Shown: positions 36,668-44,588 of the stretch, piece by piece
Layout of the letters: every line of letters begins with the position of its first letter
Position numbering within the stretch: position 1 is the first letter of the stretch
Source: Streptomyces sp. Z26
GTDB lineage: Bacteria > Actinomycetota > Actinomycetes > Streptomycetales > Streptomycetaceae
NCBI RefSeq assembly: GCF_003665095.1
Contig: NZ_RCHV01000002.1
Location: 6,204,501 to 6,268,500, forward strand
DNA: 64,000 bases
Direction: 5' to 3'
Made by a program: the position numbers and the translations under genes
The notes under the pieces: generated by a model
Database searches by the model: none
What the model saw: the letters and a program-made list of their open reading frames with translations, nothing else
What the model was told of the DNA's origin: nothing

Positions 36668-37260
36668 GACCTGCCCTCCCTGGCAGCGGCGGTCGCTTCA
36701 GCGATCAACTGGAGTCCCTGTCTCAGTCGTTGAAGGACTTCTTCCTCACTGATGCCCAGTTCCACCGCCGCGTCGCGGTAACTCCTGTTCTCAGTGTGGA
36801 CGAGGCGGAGGACGGACCGCACGCGGAAACTCGCCGAGGTGAGCGCCGAGTCCGCCTCCGTGACCTCCAGGAGCCCGGCCGTGGCCGCCGGTTCACCCGT
36901 ACGTGTGCCGCTCGCGGCGACGGGTCCGGCGGGGGAGTGGCCGGGGGCCGGGGCGGAGCGGGCGGCGCCCGACGTGTGCGCGGTGGCGCGCTCGTACGTC
37001 TCGGTGGCGAGCCAGGTCCGCAGCCGGTAGCGCGCGGGGTCGAACGCCTCGGGGTGCTGCCAGAGTCGGGTGAACACGGTCGCGACGACCTCGCGGGCCG
37101 CCTTGTCGTCGCCGGTGAGCCGTGCCGCCATCGCGTGGACCAGGCGCGCGTGCCGGTCGTAGATCTCGCCGAGGGCCGCGGCCTCGCCGCGGTTGAGCCG
37201 AACCTGGGCCCGTCGTTCCCACTGCGCCGCACTGCCGGGCGCATCGGTCGTAGTGCCCAC
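36664..37260 (-). CDS. ECF sigma factor
   Basis: The 198-aa protein has region 2 (LGEIYDRHARLVHAMAARLTGDDKAAREVVATVFTRLWQHPEAFDP) and region 4 (SVLRLVHTENRSYRDAAVELGISEEEVLQRLRQGLQLIAEA). The linker between is long and Ala/Gly/Thr-rich. It is encoded directly before, and overlapping, its likely anti-sigma partner, the standard layout of a regulated ECF pair. Its regulon is not evident here. Confidence 0.88.
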   Translation of the reverse strand: MGTTTDAPGSAAQWERRAQVRLNRGEAAALGEIYDRHARLVHAMAARLTGDDKAAREVVATVFTRLWQHPEAFDPARYRLRTWLATETYERATAHTSGAARSAPAPGHSPAGPVAASGTRTGEPAATAGLLEVTEADSALTSASFRVRSVLRLVHTENRSYRDAAVELGISEEEVLQRLRQGLQLIAEATAAAREGRS

Positions 37261-37394
37261 CCTTCACCGTCCCTTCCGTGATCGCGCCCCCGAACTCTAA
37301 GCACAGTCCGTGGCGCGACGTGCCGGTTCGGTCGATGTGCGTGCGGACGGGGTGCCGGAGGTGCTAGGGGCACGAAGGGCCGGACGCGGGCGAG

Positions 37395-37439
37395 TTGACA
37401 GGCGTGGTTAATGACATTAGCTTTTGGCTAACTTCATTA
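37395..37439 (+). promoter_or_regulatory. Promoter with overlapping TetR-type operator
   Basis: Consensus -35 TTGACA (37395-37400) and TAGCTT (37418-37423) are 17 bp apart. An inverted repeat, TAATGACATTAGC (37409-37421) and GCTAACTTCATTA (37427-37439), matches at 11 of 13 positions and covers the -10. The TetR encoded at 38283 is the obvious candidate binder. Confidence 0.7.
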
Positions 37440-37453
37440 GCCAAGGGGGAGCG

Positions 37454-38290
37454 ATGACCGAACACCTCGCCGTCGACGGCGGCACGATCGCCTACGAGGT
37501 GACGGGCTCCGGCCCGCTGATCGTCCTCGCGCACGGCATGGGCGACAGCCGCGACGCCTACCGCGCCCTGGCCCCGCTGCTCGTGGCCGCCGGACACCGG
37601 GTCGCCGCCGTCGACCTGCGGGGCTGCGGCGAGTCCAGCACCGACTGGCCGGACTGGAGCCGCACGGCCGTCGCGGGCGACCTGCTCGCCGTCGTCCGCC
37701 ACCTCGGCGGACCCGCCGTGCTCGTCGGCCACTCGTTCTCCGGCGGCGCCGCCACCATCGCCGCCGCGCGCGAGCCCGCGCTGGTCACCGCCGTCGTCGA
37801 GCTGGCCCCGTTCACCCGCGCGCAGACCGTACGCCCCGGCGACCTGCGGGTCGGCCGGTACCGGCGGGGCATGCTGCGGCTGGCCGGGGCGGGCGGGCTC
37901 GGCAGCGTACGGCTCTGGCGCGCGTACCTCGACGTGGCCTACCCCGGCGCGAAGCCCGCCCACTGGGGCGAGCGGCTCGCCCGCGTCGACACGCTGCTGC
38001 GTGAACCGGCCCGGATGCGGGCCCTGCGCGCGATGGGCCGCAGCGCACCGGCCGACGCCGGTGCCCAACTCGCCCACGTACGCCGCCCCGTGCTCGTCGT
38101 GATGGGCACCCTCGACCCCGACTGGGCGGACCCGCGCGCCGAGGGCGCGGCGATCGTCGCCGCGCTGCCCGACGGCCTCGGGCGGCTGGAGCTGATCGAG
38201 GGGGCGGGCCACTACCCGCACGACCAGTGCCCCGACGAGGTGGCCGCCCTGGTCCTCGCCTTCCTCCGCCCGGGCGCGGCCCGTGCCTAG
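37454..38290 (+). CDS. Alpha/beta-fold hydrolase
   Basis: The 278-aa protein has the fold signatures: oxyanion segment HGMGDSRDAY (residues 26-35), nucleophile elbow GHSFSGG (about 94-100), a strand with MGTLDPDWADP carrying the acid (about 217-227) and the catalytic His in GAGHYPHDQCP (about 256). Esterase, epoxide hydrolase and lactonase are all possible. It begins at ATG behind AAGGGGGA, downstream of a promoter with a TetR-type operator, and overlaps the TetR gene by 8 bp. The two form an autoregulated operon. Confidence 0.88.
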   Translation: MTEHLAVDGGTIAYEVTGSGPLIVLAHGMGDSRDAYRALAPLLVAAGHRVAAVDLRGCGESSTDWPDWSRTAVAGDLLAVVRHLGGPAVLVGHSFSGGAATIAAAREPALVTAVVELAPFTRAQTVRPGDLRVGRYRRGMLRLAGAGGLGSVRLWRAYLDVAYPGAKPAHWGERLARVDTLLREPARMRALRAMGRSAPADAGAQLAHVRRPVLVVMGTLDPDWADPRAEGAAIVAALPDGLGRLELIEGAGHYPHDQCPDEVAALVLAFLRPGAARA

Positions 38291-38846
38291 GGCCGGTCTC
38301 GACCCGGCGGCCGTGGTCGCCGCCGGGGCCGCCCTCGCGGACGAGGTGGGCCACACCGGGCTCACCATGGGCCTGCTGGCGGAACGGCTCGGCGTCCGCA
38401 CGCCGTCCCTCTACAAGCACGTCGGCGGCCAGGCCGACCTCAACAGGCGTATCGCCGCACTGGCGCTGGGCGAGGCGGCCGACGCGGTGGGCGGCGCGGT
38501 GCAGGGGTACGCGGGGCGCGACGCGCTGGCGGCGGCGGCGCGCGCGTTCCGTACGTACGTCGTGGCGCACCCCGGCCGGTACGCCGCCACGATCGGTGTG
38601 GAACCGACCGGCCCGGACGACCCCATGGCCGCGTCGAGCGCGCGCCTGCTGGGCGCGTTCCGGGCGGTCCTGCGCGGCTACGACCTCGCGGACTCCGACG
38701 TGGACCACGCCCTGCGCATGCTCCGCAGCCTCTGCCACGGCTTCGCGACGCTCCAGGCCGCCGACGGGTTCCAGTGGAGCGCCGACGTCGACGAGAGCTT
38801 CGAGTGGCTGATCGACTTCGCGGACCGGGGGCTGCGCGCGTCCTGA
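38283..38846 (+). CDS. TetR-family regulator (WHG-type C-terminal domain)
   Basis: The 187-aa protein has an N-terminal HTH (VVAAGAALADEVGHTGLTMGLLAERLGVRTPSLYKHVGGQADL, about residues 11-53) and a helical ligand domain with ALRMLRSLCHGFATLQAADGF, the WHG-type pattern. It starts at GTG inside the end of the hydrolase gene. It probably represses its own operon through the inverted repeat at 37409-37439. Confidence 0.88.
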   Translation: MPRAGLDPAAVVAAGAALADEVGHTGLTMGLLAERLGVRTPSLYKHVGGQADLNRRIAALALGEAADAVGGAVQGYAGRDALAAAARAFRTYVVAHPGRYAATIGVEPTGPDDPMAASSARLLGAFRAVLRGYDLADSDVDHALRMLRSLCHGFATLQAADGFQWSADVDESFEWLIDFADRGLRAS

Positions 38847-38919
38847 ACGGGCCGCGCGGCGGGGGCCGTTCGTCGTACGGGCGTCCGCCGGGGCGCGCGG
38901 TCGGCGGGTGGTCGGCGGG

Positions 38920-39519
38920 TCAGTCGTCGGGGCTGTCCGGGCTGCCGGGGTCGTCGGCCGGTCGGTCGCCCGGGCGGGAGCGGAGGCCGTACAGCACGAG
39001 GTCGAGGAGGCGCGCGGTGCGGGCGGGCCAGTCGTCGGCGGTCGGGTCGAGCTGCCAGATGCCCGCCGTGGCGAGGAAGAAGTCCTCGGGCGTGAGGCCG
39101 GGACGGACCGTGCCCGCCTGCTCGTTGGCGCGGAGGAGGAGCCGTACGGCGTCCTCGACGGGGGCGTACGACGGCTTGTCCGGGGCGCCCGGCGCGCGGG
39201 TGGCGTGCCGCAGCGCCTCGGCGAGGCCCGTCTTGGTGAGGGTGAACCGGGCGAGACGGTCCAGCCACTCCCGCAGCGCCTGGTCGGGCGGGCGGGTGGC
39301 GAGGAGTTCGGTGGCGGCGCGGGCCACCTGCCGGATCTCGTGCCCGTACAGCTCCAGCACCAGCGCGTCACGGTCGGGGAAGTTGCGGTAGAACGTGGCC
39401 TGGCCGACCCCCGCCCGCCGCCGGATCACGCTCAACGGCGCGCAGGCGTCACGGGTCAGCTCGGCCAGCGCGGCCTCCAGGATCCGTTCCCGGTTGCGCC
39501 GGGCATCCGCACGCCGCAC
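38920..39519 (-). CDS. TetR-family regulator (SbtR-like)
   Basis: The 199-aa protein has an HTH (RERILEAALAELTRDACAPLSVIRRRAGVGQATFYRNFPDRDALV, about residues 10-54) and an all-helical ligand domain. GTG at 39519 was chosen because GGAAGG lies before it; an alternative GTG 54 bp upstream lacks one. The palindrome GAACGCGCGTTC at 39581-39592 lies 61 bp upstream and is a candidate autoregulatory operator. The only neighbours are the divergent or convergent genes around it, so the target is unknown. Confidence 0.85.
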   Translation of the reverse strand: MRRADARRNRERILEAALAELTRDACAPLSVIRRRAGVGQATFYRNFPDRDALVLELYGHEIRQVARAATELLATRPPDQALREWLDRLARFTLTKTGLAEALRHATRAPGAPDKPSYAPVEDAVRLLLRANEQAGTVRPGLTPEDFFLATAGIWQLDPTADDWPARTARLLDLVLYGLRSRPGDRPADDPGSPDSPDD

Positions 39520-39580
39520 CAGCCCACCTTCCCCCGTCGCCGGAAGGGCCCTCCGCGACCTCCGGCTCCCCACGCACGTC

Positions 39581-39592
39581 GAACGCGCGTTC
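39581..39592. promoter_or_regulatory. Perfect palindrome upstream of the TetR gene
   Basis: GAACGCGCGTTC is a perfect 12-bp palindrome, followed at 39595-39609 by TTAGGGTTACCTTAG, an imperfect repeat. Both lie between the TetR start and the end of the GNAT gene. Candidate TetR operator. Confidence 0.45.
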
Positions 39593-39666
39593 CGTTAGGG
39601 TTACCTTAGTGGATGGCCGGCGGGTCCGGCAGGCCGGGGCCGTACGGGCCCGCCCCTCGGCGCGGC

Positions 39667-40209
39667 TCAGTCCTGCGCCCCGTCCGCCCAGTCCCGGGCC
39701 AGCAGCCCGAGCACCACCTCGTCCAGGAAGCCGCCCAGCACCCAGGCCGACGCCCGCAGCACCCCCTCGCGTACGAAACCGTTGCGCTCGGCGGCCCGCA
39801 GCATCGCCGCGTTGTCCGTCAGCGTCTCCACCTGGAGGCGGTGGAAGCCGCGCACGGTGAAGCCGTACCGGCACAGCGCCGCGACCACGTCCGTGCCGTA
39901 CCCCTGCCCCCGCGCGGCGGGCAGCAGGCCCAGCCCGAGGTGCGCGGAGCGGTGGTGGGTGTCGATGCCCCACACCGTCGCGGTGCCGATCAGGGTGCCC
40001 CCGGCCAGCTCCACGACGGAGAACCGCACGCACCTGGAGTCCGTTTCGTCCGCCACCAGTCGCGGGTCCTTCGACCCCGGGGCCATCGGCAGCCACGGAC
40101 CGCCCTCCGCGCGCGCGGAGTTGACCACGTCGTCGTACAGCTCGGTCCGCAGGACGGGTACGTCCTCCTCGTGCCGGGCCCTGAGCCCGATCCTCTCGCC
40201 CTTCAGCAT
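39667..40209 (-). CDS. GNAT N-acetyltransferase, RimJ/RimL type
   Basis: The 180-aa protein begins GERIGLRARHEEDVP and contains the acetyl-CoA-binding stretch HLGLGLLPAARGQGYGTDVVAALCRYGF (about residues 91-118), with the Q/RxxGxG/A loop, then the RimJ-like VETLTDNAAMLRAAERNGFVREGVLR. It is expected to acetylate a protein N-terminus, amine or small molecule. The gene follows the lasso B2 gene after 60 bp on the same strand. It could be part of that operon, but the predicted lasso core has no Lys to acetylate. Confidence 0.85.
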   Translation of the reverse strand: MLKGERIGLRARHEEDVPVLRTELYDDVVNSARAEGGPWLPMAPGSKDPRLVADETDSRCVRFSVVELAGGTLIGTATVWGIDTHHRSAHLGLGLLPAARGQGYGTDVVAALCRYGFTVRGFHRLQVETLTDNAAMLRAAERNGFVREGVLRASAWVLGGFLDEVVLGLLARDWADGAQD

Positions 40210-40269
40210 GCGGGTTTCCTATCCGGCCGCACCCGGCGGCGGCAACCGGATAACGACCGCGCGCGGGAC

Positions 40270-40710
40270 CTACGCCGTCCCCGTCGGGTGCGCGGCGTCC
40301 ACGGGCGGGACCGCGAGCAGCGGCCGGTAGTGACCGGCGGGATACGGCTCCCCGACCGGTTCGCCGTCCACCTGTATCCACGCGTGCGCCGCGAACGGGC
40401 TGGTGCGCACCCCCGTGCACCACGTCGGCCACACCCCCCGCGCGCGGCACAGCAGCGCGGCGGCCACCGACCGTTGGAGGCACGCCTGACCCGCGCAGCG
40501 CAGACTCACCGCCACCACGTCCCCCCGCGCGGCGAGCGCCTCCCCGGCGGTCGCGGGCGCGGCACCACGGCGTACGTGCTCCAGCACCGTCCGCAGGCGC
40601 GCCGGACTCGTACGGGCCAGCACGCGCGCGGCGGCCACCGCCAGCAGCGGCGCGAACCGCCGGTGCCACGGCAGGCGGCGGCGGCCGTCCAGGGTGACCG
40701 GGGCGCTCAC
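40270..40710 (-). CDS. Lasso peptide leader peptidase (B2, transglutaminase-like)
   Basis: The 146-aa protein has the cysteine-protease fold of lasso B2 enzymes: catalytic Cys in RCAGQACLQRS (about C77), His in FAAHAWI (about H109) and Asp in VDGEPVG (about D115). It removes the leader from the precursor before cyclisation and needs the B1 recognition protein. The start overlaps the B1 stop by 4 bp. Here B1 and B2 are separate genes, as in actinobacterial clusters, not fused as in proteobacteria. Confidence 0.9.
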   Translation of the reverse strand: MSAPVTLDGRRRLPWHRRFAPLLAVAAARVLARTSPARLRTVLEHVRRGAAPATAGEALAARGDVVAVSLRCAGQACLQRSVAAALLCRARGVWPTWCTGVRTSPFAAHAWIQVDGEPVGEPYPAGHYRPLLAVPPVDAAHPTGTA

Positions 40711-40970
40711 GGCGCCGGTTCCAGCAGGGACGCGGCGCGCAGCCGCGCGACGACGTCCTCGACGTCGCGCAGCGCGCGTGCGCCGTCGATGCCGTGGCGG
40801 GTGGCGAGTTCCGCGGCGACGCGCGCGGGTTCGTACCCCTGGGTGAGGAGCCGCAGGACGTACGTGCCGGTGCCGTTGAGCTGCCAGTAGCGGCCGGTGC
40901 GCAGCTGGAGCAGCACGGTGCCGTCCTCGGTCTCCGCGAGGGAGACGTCAGGACGCAGACTGAGGGGCAC
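40707..40970 (-). CDS. Lasso peptide recognition protein (B1, PqqD-like RRE)
   Basis: The 87-aa protein has the PqqD-like RiPP recognition fold: LRPDVSLAETEDGTVLLQLRTGRYWQLNGTGTYVLRLL, then a helical bundle (VAAELATRHGIDGARALRDVEDVVARLRAASLL). Such domains bind the YxxPxLxxxGxxxxxT leader motif, which the 42815-42949 precursor contains exactly. It begins within the end of the cyclase gene (23 bp overlap), showing tight co-translation. Confidence 0.9.
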   Translation of the reverse strand: MPLSLRPDVSLAETEDGTVLLQLRTGRYWQLNGTGTYVLRLLTQGYEPARVAAELATRHGIDGARALRDVEDVVARLRAASLLEPAP

Positions 40971-42792
40971 TCTTGCCTCCCGGGAGTCGCGGGTGTCGGT
41001 GTGCGGTACGGGCCCAGGTCTCGCACCCCAGCAGCTGGTCGAGCGCGAAGTCCCGGGACAGGTCGGTCTGCGGGGTCCGCAGCGCCGTACGGAGGGCGTC
41101 GACGGAGATCAGCCCCCGTGACGCCAGCGTCGAGTCGGCGAACACGGCCTCCACAGCGGGCATGTTGCGCTTCCGCCCGACGCGCAGGTCCTCGCTGAAG
41201 TCCCCCTTGGTGTCCCGCCGCAGCACCGCCTCGGGCACGATGTCGCGCATCGCGTCGGCCAGCAGCGGCTTGTACCGCCACGGGGTGACGCGCGCGTCGA
41301 GACGTACGGACAGCGCGGCCGTCACCACCCGGTCGTCGAGGAACGGCAGGCGCAACCCGACACCGGCCCCGCCGAACAGCCGCCCCAGCTGCCGGTAGGC
41401 GGGCGCGGTCGTCCGTACGGCCGTGAGGAACTGGTGCTGCCCCCGGTCCGCCGCGAACGGCCGTACGTCCTCCGCCGCCTCCCGCAGCACCTCCCGCGCC
41501 GCGTCCACCGCCGCGTCCGTCGCCCACACCGGGGCACGCAGCGGCATGCCCCAGCCCAACGGGGGCAGCCGCCGCGCCGGAGGCGGGTCGGTGAGCTGGT
41601 CGGCCTGCGCGCGCCACCAGTCACCGACCCCGCCGCCGCGCACCAGCTCCCGTACGGTCGGCCCCAACGGCCAGCGGCCCAGGGCCCGATGGGCGCGCAG
41701 CCGGCGCACCGCACGGTACGGGTGGCGGCGCAGCAGCGGGTGCAGATAGCCGGGCAGGGCGCCGAACAGCTCGTCCGCCCCGTGCCCGGCCAGATGCGTG
41801 CGCGCACCGTGTCGCGCCAGCAATTCCGCCGTGTGCCGGACGCGGGCCAGCATGCGTGGGAAGAGGTACGGCTGCTCCGCGTCCGACGCCGCGTCCGGCT
41901 CCGCGAAGACGGTGGGGCACCCCTCCTGCGGTACGACCAGGTGCTCGGCCAGCGGCAGCCGTTCCGCGCAGTGCGCCGCGAAGAACGCGTCGTCGTTGCC
42001 CGCCTCCGCCTCCGCCCAGCGGACGGTCAGCAGGGACGGGGAGGTCCGGGCGGCCAGGAAGCACAGGGACGCGGAATCCATCCCGCCGGACAGGTCGGCA
42101 CTGAGCCGCCCCACGGCGGGAGCCTGGTCCGCGACGGACGTCAGCAGCGCCTCGCGTACGGCCGACGCGCCCCGCGCCAGGGGCAGTTCGGGCGCGGGCG
42201 GGTGCCAACGGCGTACCTCCCGTACGCCCTCCGGGCCCACCAGCAGGCAGCTGTCGTGCGCAACGGTCGAGACACCGGCCCACATGCTCCGGTCGCGCAA
42301 CGGCGGCGGCAGCCTGCCGCCACAGACGACCCGCGCGGCCAACAGGCGTTCGTCCACGGCCGCCCCGGTGAGCGAGGCGAGCACGTCCGGCCGGTCGGCC
42401 ACCACGGTGTGCCCGCCCGACCTGGCGTGGAACACCTGCCGCAGCCCCGACACCGTGCCCTGGACGCGCTGTTCCGCGCCGACCGCGACGACCAGGTGGA
42501 AACTGCCCCGCAGCGCCCCGGCCAGGGCGTCCACGTCGGCCGACGTACGTACCCGCGCGGCCAGTCCGGTCAGGCGCGCGGTGGTGACCGGACAGAATCC
42601 GATCACCACCACCCGTACCGGGCCCGCCTCCGCGCGTACGGCCGTCCCGGGCGCCCAGTCGCCCACGACCCACGGGCGCCCCGACGGGTACGCGAACACG
42701 CGCGGCGTGTCGAACTCGTTCGCGGCGTACCCGGCGTCGGCGGTGTACTCGGCGTACTCGACGTCCGGCAGGACGACGAACCCGGTGCGCAT
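40948..42792 (-). CDS. Lasso peptide macrolactam synthetase (cyclase, C protein)
   Basis: The 614-aa protein is asparagine-synthetase-like. The ATP-pyrophosphatase signature SGGMDS is at about 235-240, with GHGADELFGALPGYL near 361. As in lasso C proteins, the N-terminal glutaminase-like half lacks the catalytic Cys2. It activates an Asp or Glu side chain and joins it to the N-terminal residue of the core. The ATG at 42792 lies 22 bp after the precursor stop; an earlier in-frame ATG would overlap the precursor. Confidence 0.92.
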   Translation of the reverse strand: MRTGFVVLPDVEYAEYTADAGYAANEFDTPRVFAYPSGRPWVVGDWAPGTAVRAEAGPVRVVVIGFCPVTTARLTGLAARVRTSADVDALAGALRGSFHLVVAVGAEQRVQGTVSGLRQVFHARSGGHTVVADRPDVLASLTGAAVDERLLAARVVCGGRLPPPLRDRSMWAGVSTVAHDSCLLVGPEGVREVRRWHPPAPELPLARGASAVREALLTSVADQAPAVGRLSADLSGGMDSASLCFLAARTSPSLLTVRWAEAEAGNDDAFFAAHCAERLPLAEHLVVPQEGCPTVFAEPDAASDAEQPYLFPRMLARVRHTAELLARHGARTHLAGHGADELFGALPGYLHPLLRRHPYRAVRRLRAHRALGRWPLGPTVRELVRGGGVGDWWRAQADQLTDPPPARRLPPLGWGMPLRAPVWATDAAVDAAREVLREAAEDVRPFAADRGQHQFLTAVRTTAPAYRQLGRLFGGAGVGLRLPFLDDRVVTAALSVRLDARVTPWRYKPLLADAMRDIVPEAVLRRDTKGDFSEDLRVGRKRNMPAVEAVFADSTLASRGLISVDALRTALRTPQTDLSRDFALDQLLGCETWARTAHRHPRLPGGKSAPQSAS

Positions 42793-42814
42793 CAGGTGCC
42801 CTGTCCTCAGCTGG

Positions 42815-42949
42815 TCAGCGCTGCTCGCCGAGGAAGTCGGAGTAGTCGTTGCCGAAGCCGAGGGTGTCCTCGGAGAAGTCACCGACGGCCACCAACGCCG
42901 GGGCCTCGTACGCCGATTCCTGTCCTTCGACCATGCTCTGGTTCTCCAT
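42815..42949 (-). CDS. Lasso peptide precursor (A), 44 aa
   Basis: The small ORF starts behind a perfect AGGAGGT. The leader, residues 1-30, contains the lasso consensus Y14-x-x-P17-x-L19-x-x-x-G23-x(5)-T29. Thr at the penultimate leader position places the core at residues 31-44: GFGNDYSDFLGEQR. Gly1 and Asp8 can close an 8-membered macrolactam ring, leaving a 6-residue tail FLGEQR. Without cysteine it would be a class II lasso peptide. The cyclase, B1 and B2 genes follow in order, which makes the assignment nearly certain. I do not recall a described peptide with this core, but only a database search can show novelty. Confidence 0.93.
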   Translation of the reverse strand: MENQSMVEGQESAYEAPALVAVGDFSEDTLGFGNDYSDFLGEQR

Positions 42950-42992
42950 CACTACCTCCTGAGGTGGGGGAATCGCTCACGGACGAGGGGAG

Positions 42993-43021
42993 AAGCTAAC
43001 AGGGCGGACCGCGAAAGTCAG
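42993..43021 (-). promoter_or_regulatory. Putative promoter of the lasso operon
   Basis: On the minus strand, CTGACT (43016-43021) and TAGCTT (42993-42998) are separated by 17 bp, giving a leader of about 40 nt to the precursor ATG. The same TAGCTT -10 occurs before the hydrolase at 37454. Confidence 0.45.
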
Positions 43022-43157
43022 CGGGAGCGCGGGGGTTGTGTTCGCAACGGCTGACGGCACGTCATACACGGCCGCGCGACGGGTGGTTGACACGGTCAAC
43101 GGGCCGGGAGAAGGTCACGTGCGCGCCGAGCGGGCACGGAGGGACGGAACGGCGAAC

Positions 43158-43246
43158 CCGCTCCCCGCACGCGCGGGGATGGCCCCTGCTCGAACCGCAG
43201 CACCGGCATCGCCTGGAACCGCTGCCCGCCTCCGCGCGGAAGCCCC
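43158..43246 (+). CRISPR. CRISPR remnant: two I-E-like repeats
   Basis: A repeat-like 29-mer at 43158-43186 contains CTCCCCGCACGCGCGGGGAT, close to the repeats of the array at 53655. A 31-nt spacer (43187-43217) and a degenerate repeat follow (43218-43246). No cas gene is nearby. It lies between the lasso promoter and the PAS-LuxR gene, in a 328-bp gap with no other feature. Chance resemblance of GC-rich sequence cannot be fully excluded. Confidence 0.5.
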
Positions 43247-43277
43247 GCCCCGCCTCGCGGCCCGCGCCCCGGTCGCG

Positions 43278-44588
43278 TCACCCCGCCTCCGGCGTGTGCG
43301 GTGGCGTGGCCGGGCGCGGGGGCCAGGTGTGCGGGGCGAGGAGGCCGAGGACGTACGCGCGGGCGACGAGCGCCGGTCTGGTCGCGGCGTCGAGCAGGTC
43401 GCGGAGGCGGCTGAGGTGGTAGTCGACGGTCTGCCGGGAGAGCCTGAGCGAGGTGGCGATCTCGCTGTTGGTGCTGCCCTCCGCGAGCAGCGCCAGGATG
43501 CGCAGCTGCGCGGGCGTCAGCGGGGGATGGACGTCGTGGGCGAGGCCCTGCTGGGTGACGACCGCCCAGATCTTCGTGGCGCGCCCGGCCGTACCGCCGA
43601 CGGACGTCAGGTGCAGCCGTACGCGCCGTCCGCGCCCCCGCGCGTCGACGAGCAGCGCGAAGGTCTCCGTACGTCGGACGCGGCGCGTGACGAGGCTCTT
43701 CCACGCCAGGTGCAGCGGCCCCGGGTCGTACGCGGGCGCCGGGGCGAGCAGGGTGTGCGCGCGGTGGCCCACGAGGTCGGAGAGGGGTGTGCGGAGCAGC
43801 CCGGAGACGGCCGTGCTCGCCTGCTCGATACGGCCGTTGACCGACAGCAGCGCGCAGGGCAGACCGCTGTGGTCGCGCAGGGCACGCAGGTTCTCCTCGG
43901 CCTCCCGGCGCTGGTCCATGGCGCGGGTGTGTTCGGTGATGTCGACGTAGATCCCGGCGACGCAGGTCTGGCCGTTCTCCTCGACGGAGAAGCGGTGTCC
44001 GGCGGCCTGCCCCTTGCTGCCGTCGGAACGGTGGTAGTCGAGGGTGTGGCGTACGGGTCTGCCGCGCCCCAGGATCTCCTGGTCGAGGGCGCGGAACTGC
44101 GCGGCGTCGGCGGGGGAGTCGAAGTCCTCGATGCGGGCGCCGACGACGCGTTCCGGGGTGGTGCCGTAGAGGTGGGCGTACGAGTGGTTGGCCCAGAGGT
44201 AGCGCCCGTCGCGGTCCCGGATGAAGGCCGCCGCGGGGGCGAAGTCGGCGAAGTCCGCGAAGGCGGCGAACCGGCGTACGCCCGCGGGCTGCGCGCCGAC
44301 CTCCACCGCGAGGCCGCGGGTACGCGCTCCGTCCCCGCTCTCGGGCAGCGGCCAGCTCACGTCGAACGTCCGGTCGTCGAACCGGACCAGGCGGTGGCCC
44401 TCCCGGGGCGTCTCCCCGGTCTCCCCGGGGGAGAACACCTCCTCGCGCATCCGGTCGAGGAACCGTTGCGCGGTGGTCAGGTCCGCGAAGGCGCCGCCGC
44501 CGCGCTCCAGGAGGTGCCACTGGTCGTCGACCTCCCACCAGGACACGGGCAGGTGCTCCAGCAGGGCTTTCAGGCTTGCGTCGTCCAC
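43278..44588 (-). CDS. PAS-domain LuxR-type regulator
   Basis: The 436-aa protein has a central PAS fold (FAPAAAFIRDRDGRYLWANHSYAHLYGTTPERVVG, about 115-150, with the DITEHTRAMDQR end), a second PAS-like segment (near 230-330), and a C-terminal HTH (LTPAQLRILALLAEGSTNSEIATSLRLSRQTVDYHLSRLRDLL, about 365-408). GTG at 44588 was chosen because GGAAAGG precedes it and longer frames are compositional. It is divergent from the ATP-grasp operon and is the likely pathway regulator. Confidence 0.85.
   Translation of the reverse strand: MDDASLKALLEHLPVSWWEVDDQWHLLERGGGAFADLTTAQRFLDRMREEVFSPGETGETPREGHRLVRFDDRTFDVSWPLPESGDGARTRGLAVEVGAQPAGVRRFAAFADFADFAPAAAFIRDRDGRYLWANHSYAHLYGTTPERVVGARIEDFDSPADAAQFRALDQEILGRGRPVRHTLDYHRSDGSKGQAAGHRFSVEENGQTCVAGIYVDITEHTRAMDQRREAEENLRALRDHSGLPCALLSVNGRIEQASTAVSGLLRTPLSDLVGHRAHTLLAPAPAYDPGPLHLAWKSLVTRRVRRTETFALLVDARGRGRRVRLHLTSVGGTAGRATKIWAVVTQQGLAHDVHPPLTPAQLRILALLAEGSTNSEIATSLRLSRQTVDYHLSRLRDLLDAATRPALVARAYVLGLLAPHTWPPRPATPPHTPEAG

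Noticed and set aside
39667..40209. GNAT gene as a lasso peptide acetyltransferase
   Set aside because: The predicted core has no Lys, and the sequence is RimJ/RimL-like. It is kept only as a possible passenger of the operon.
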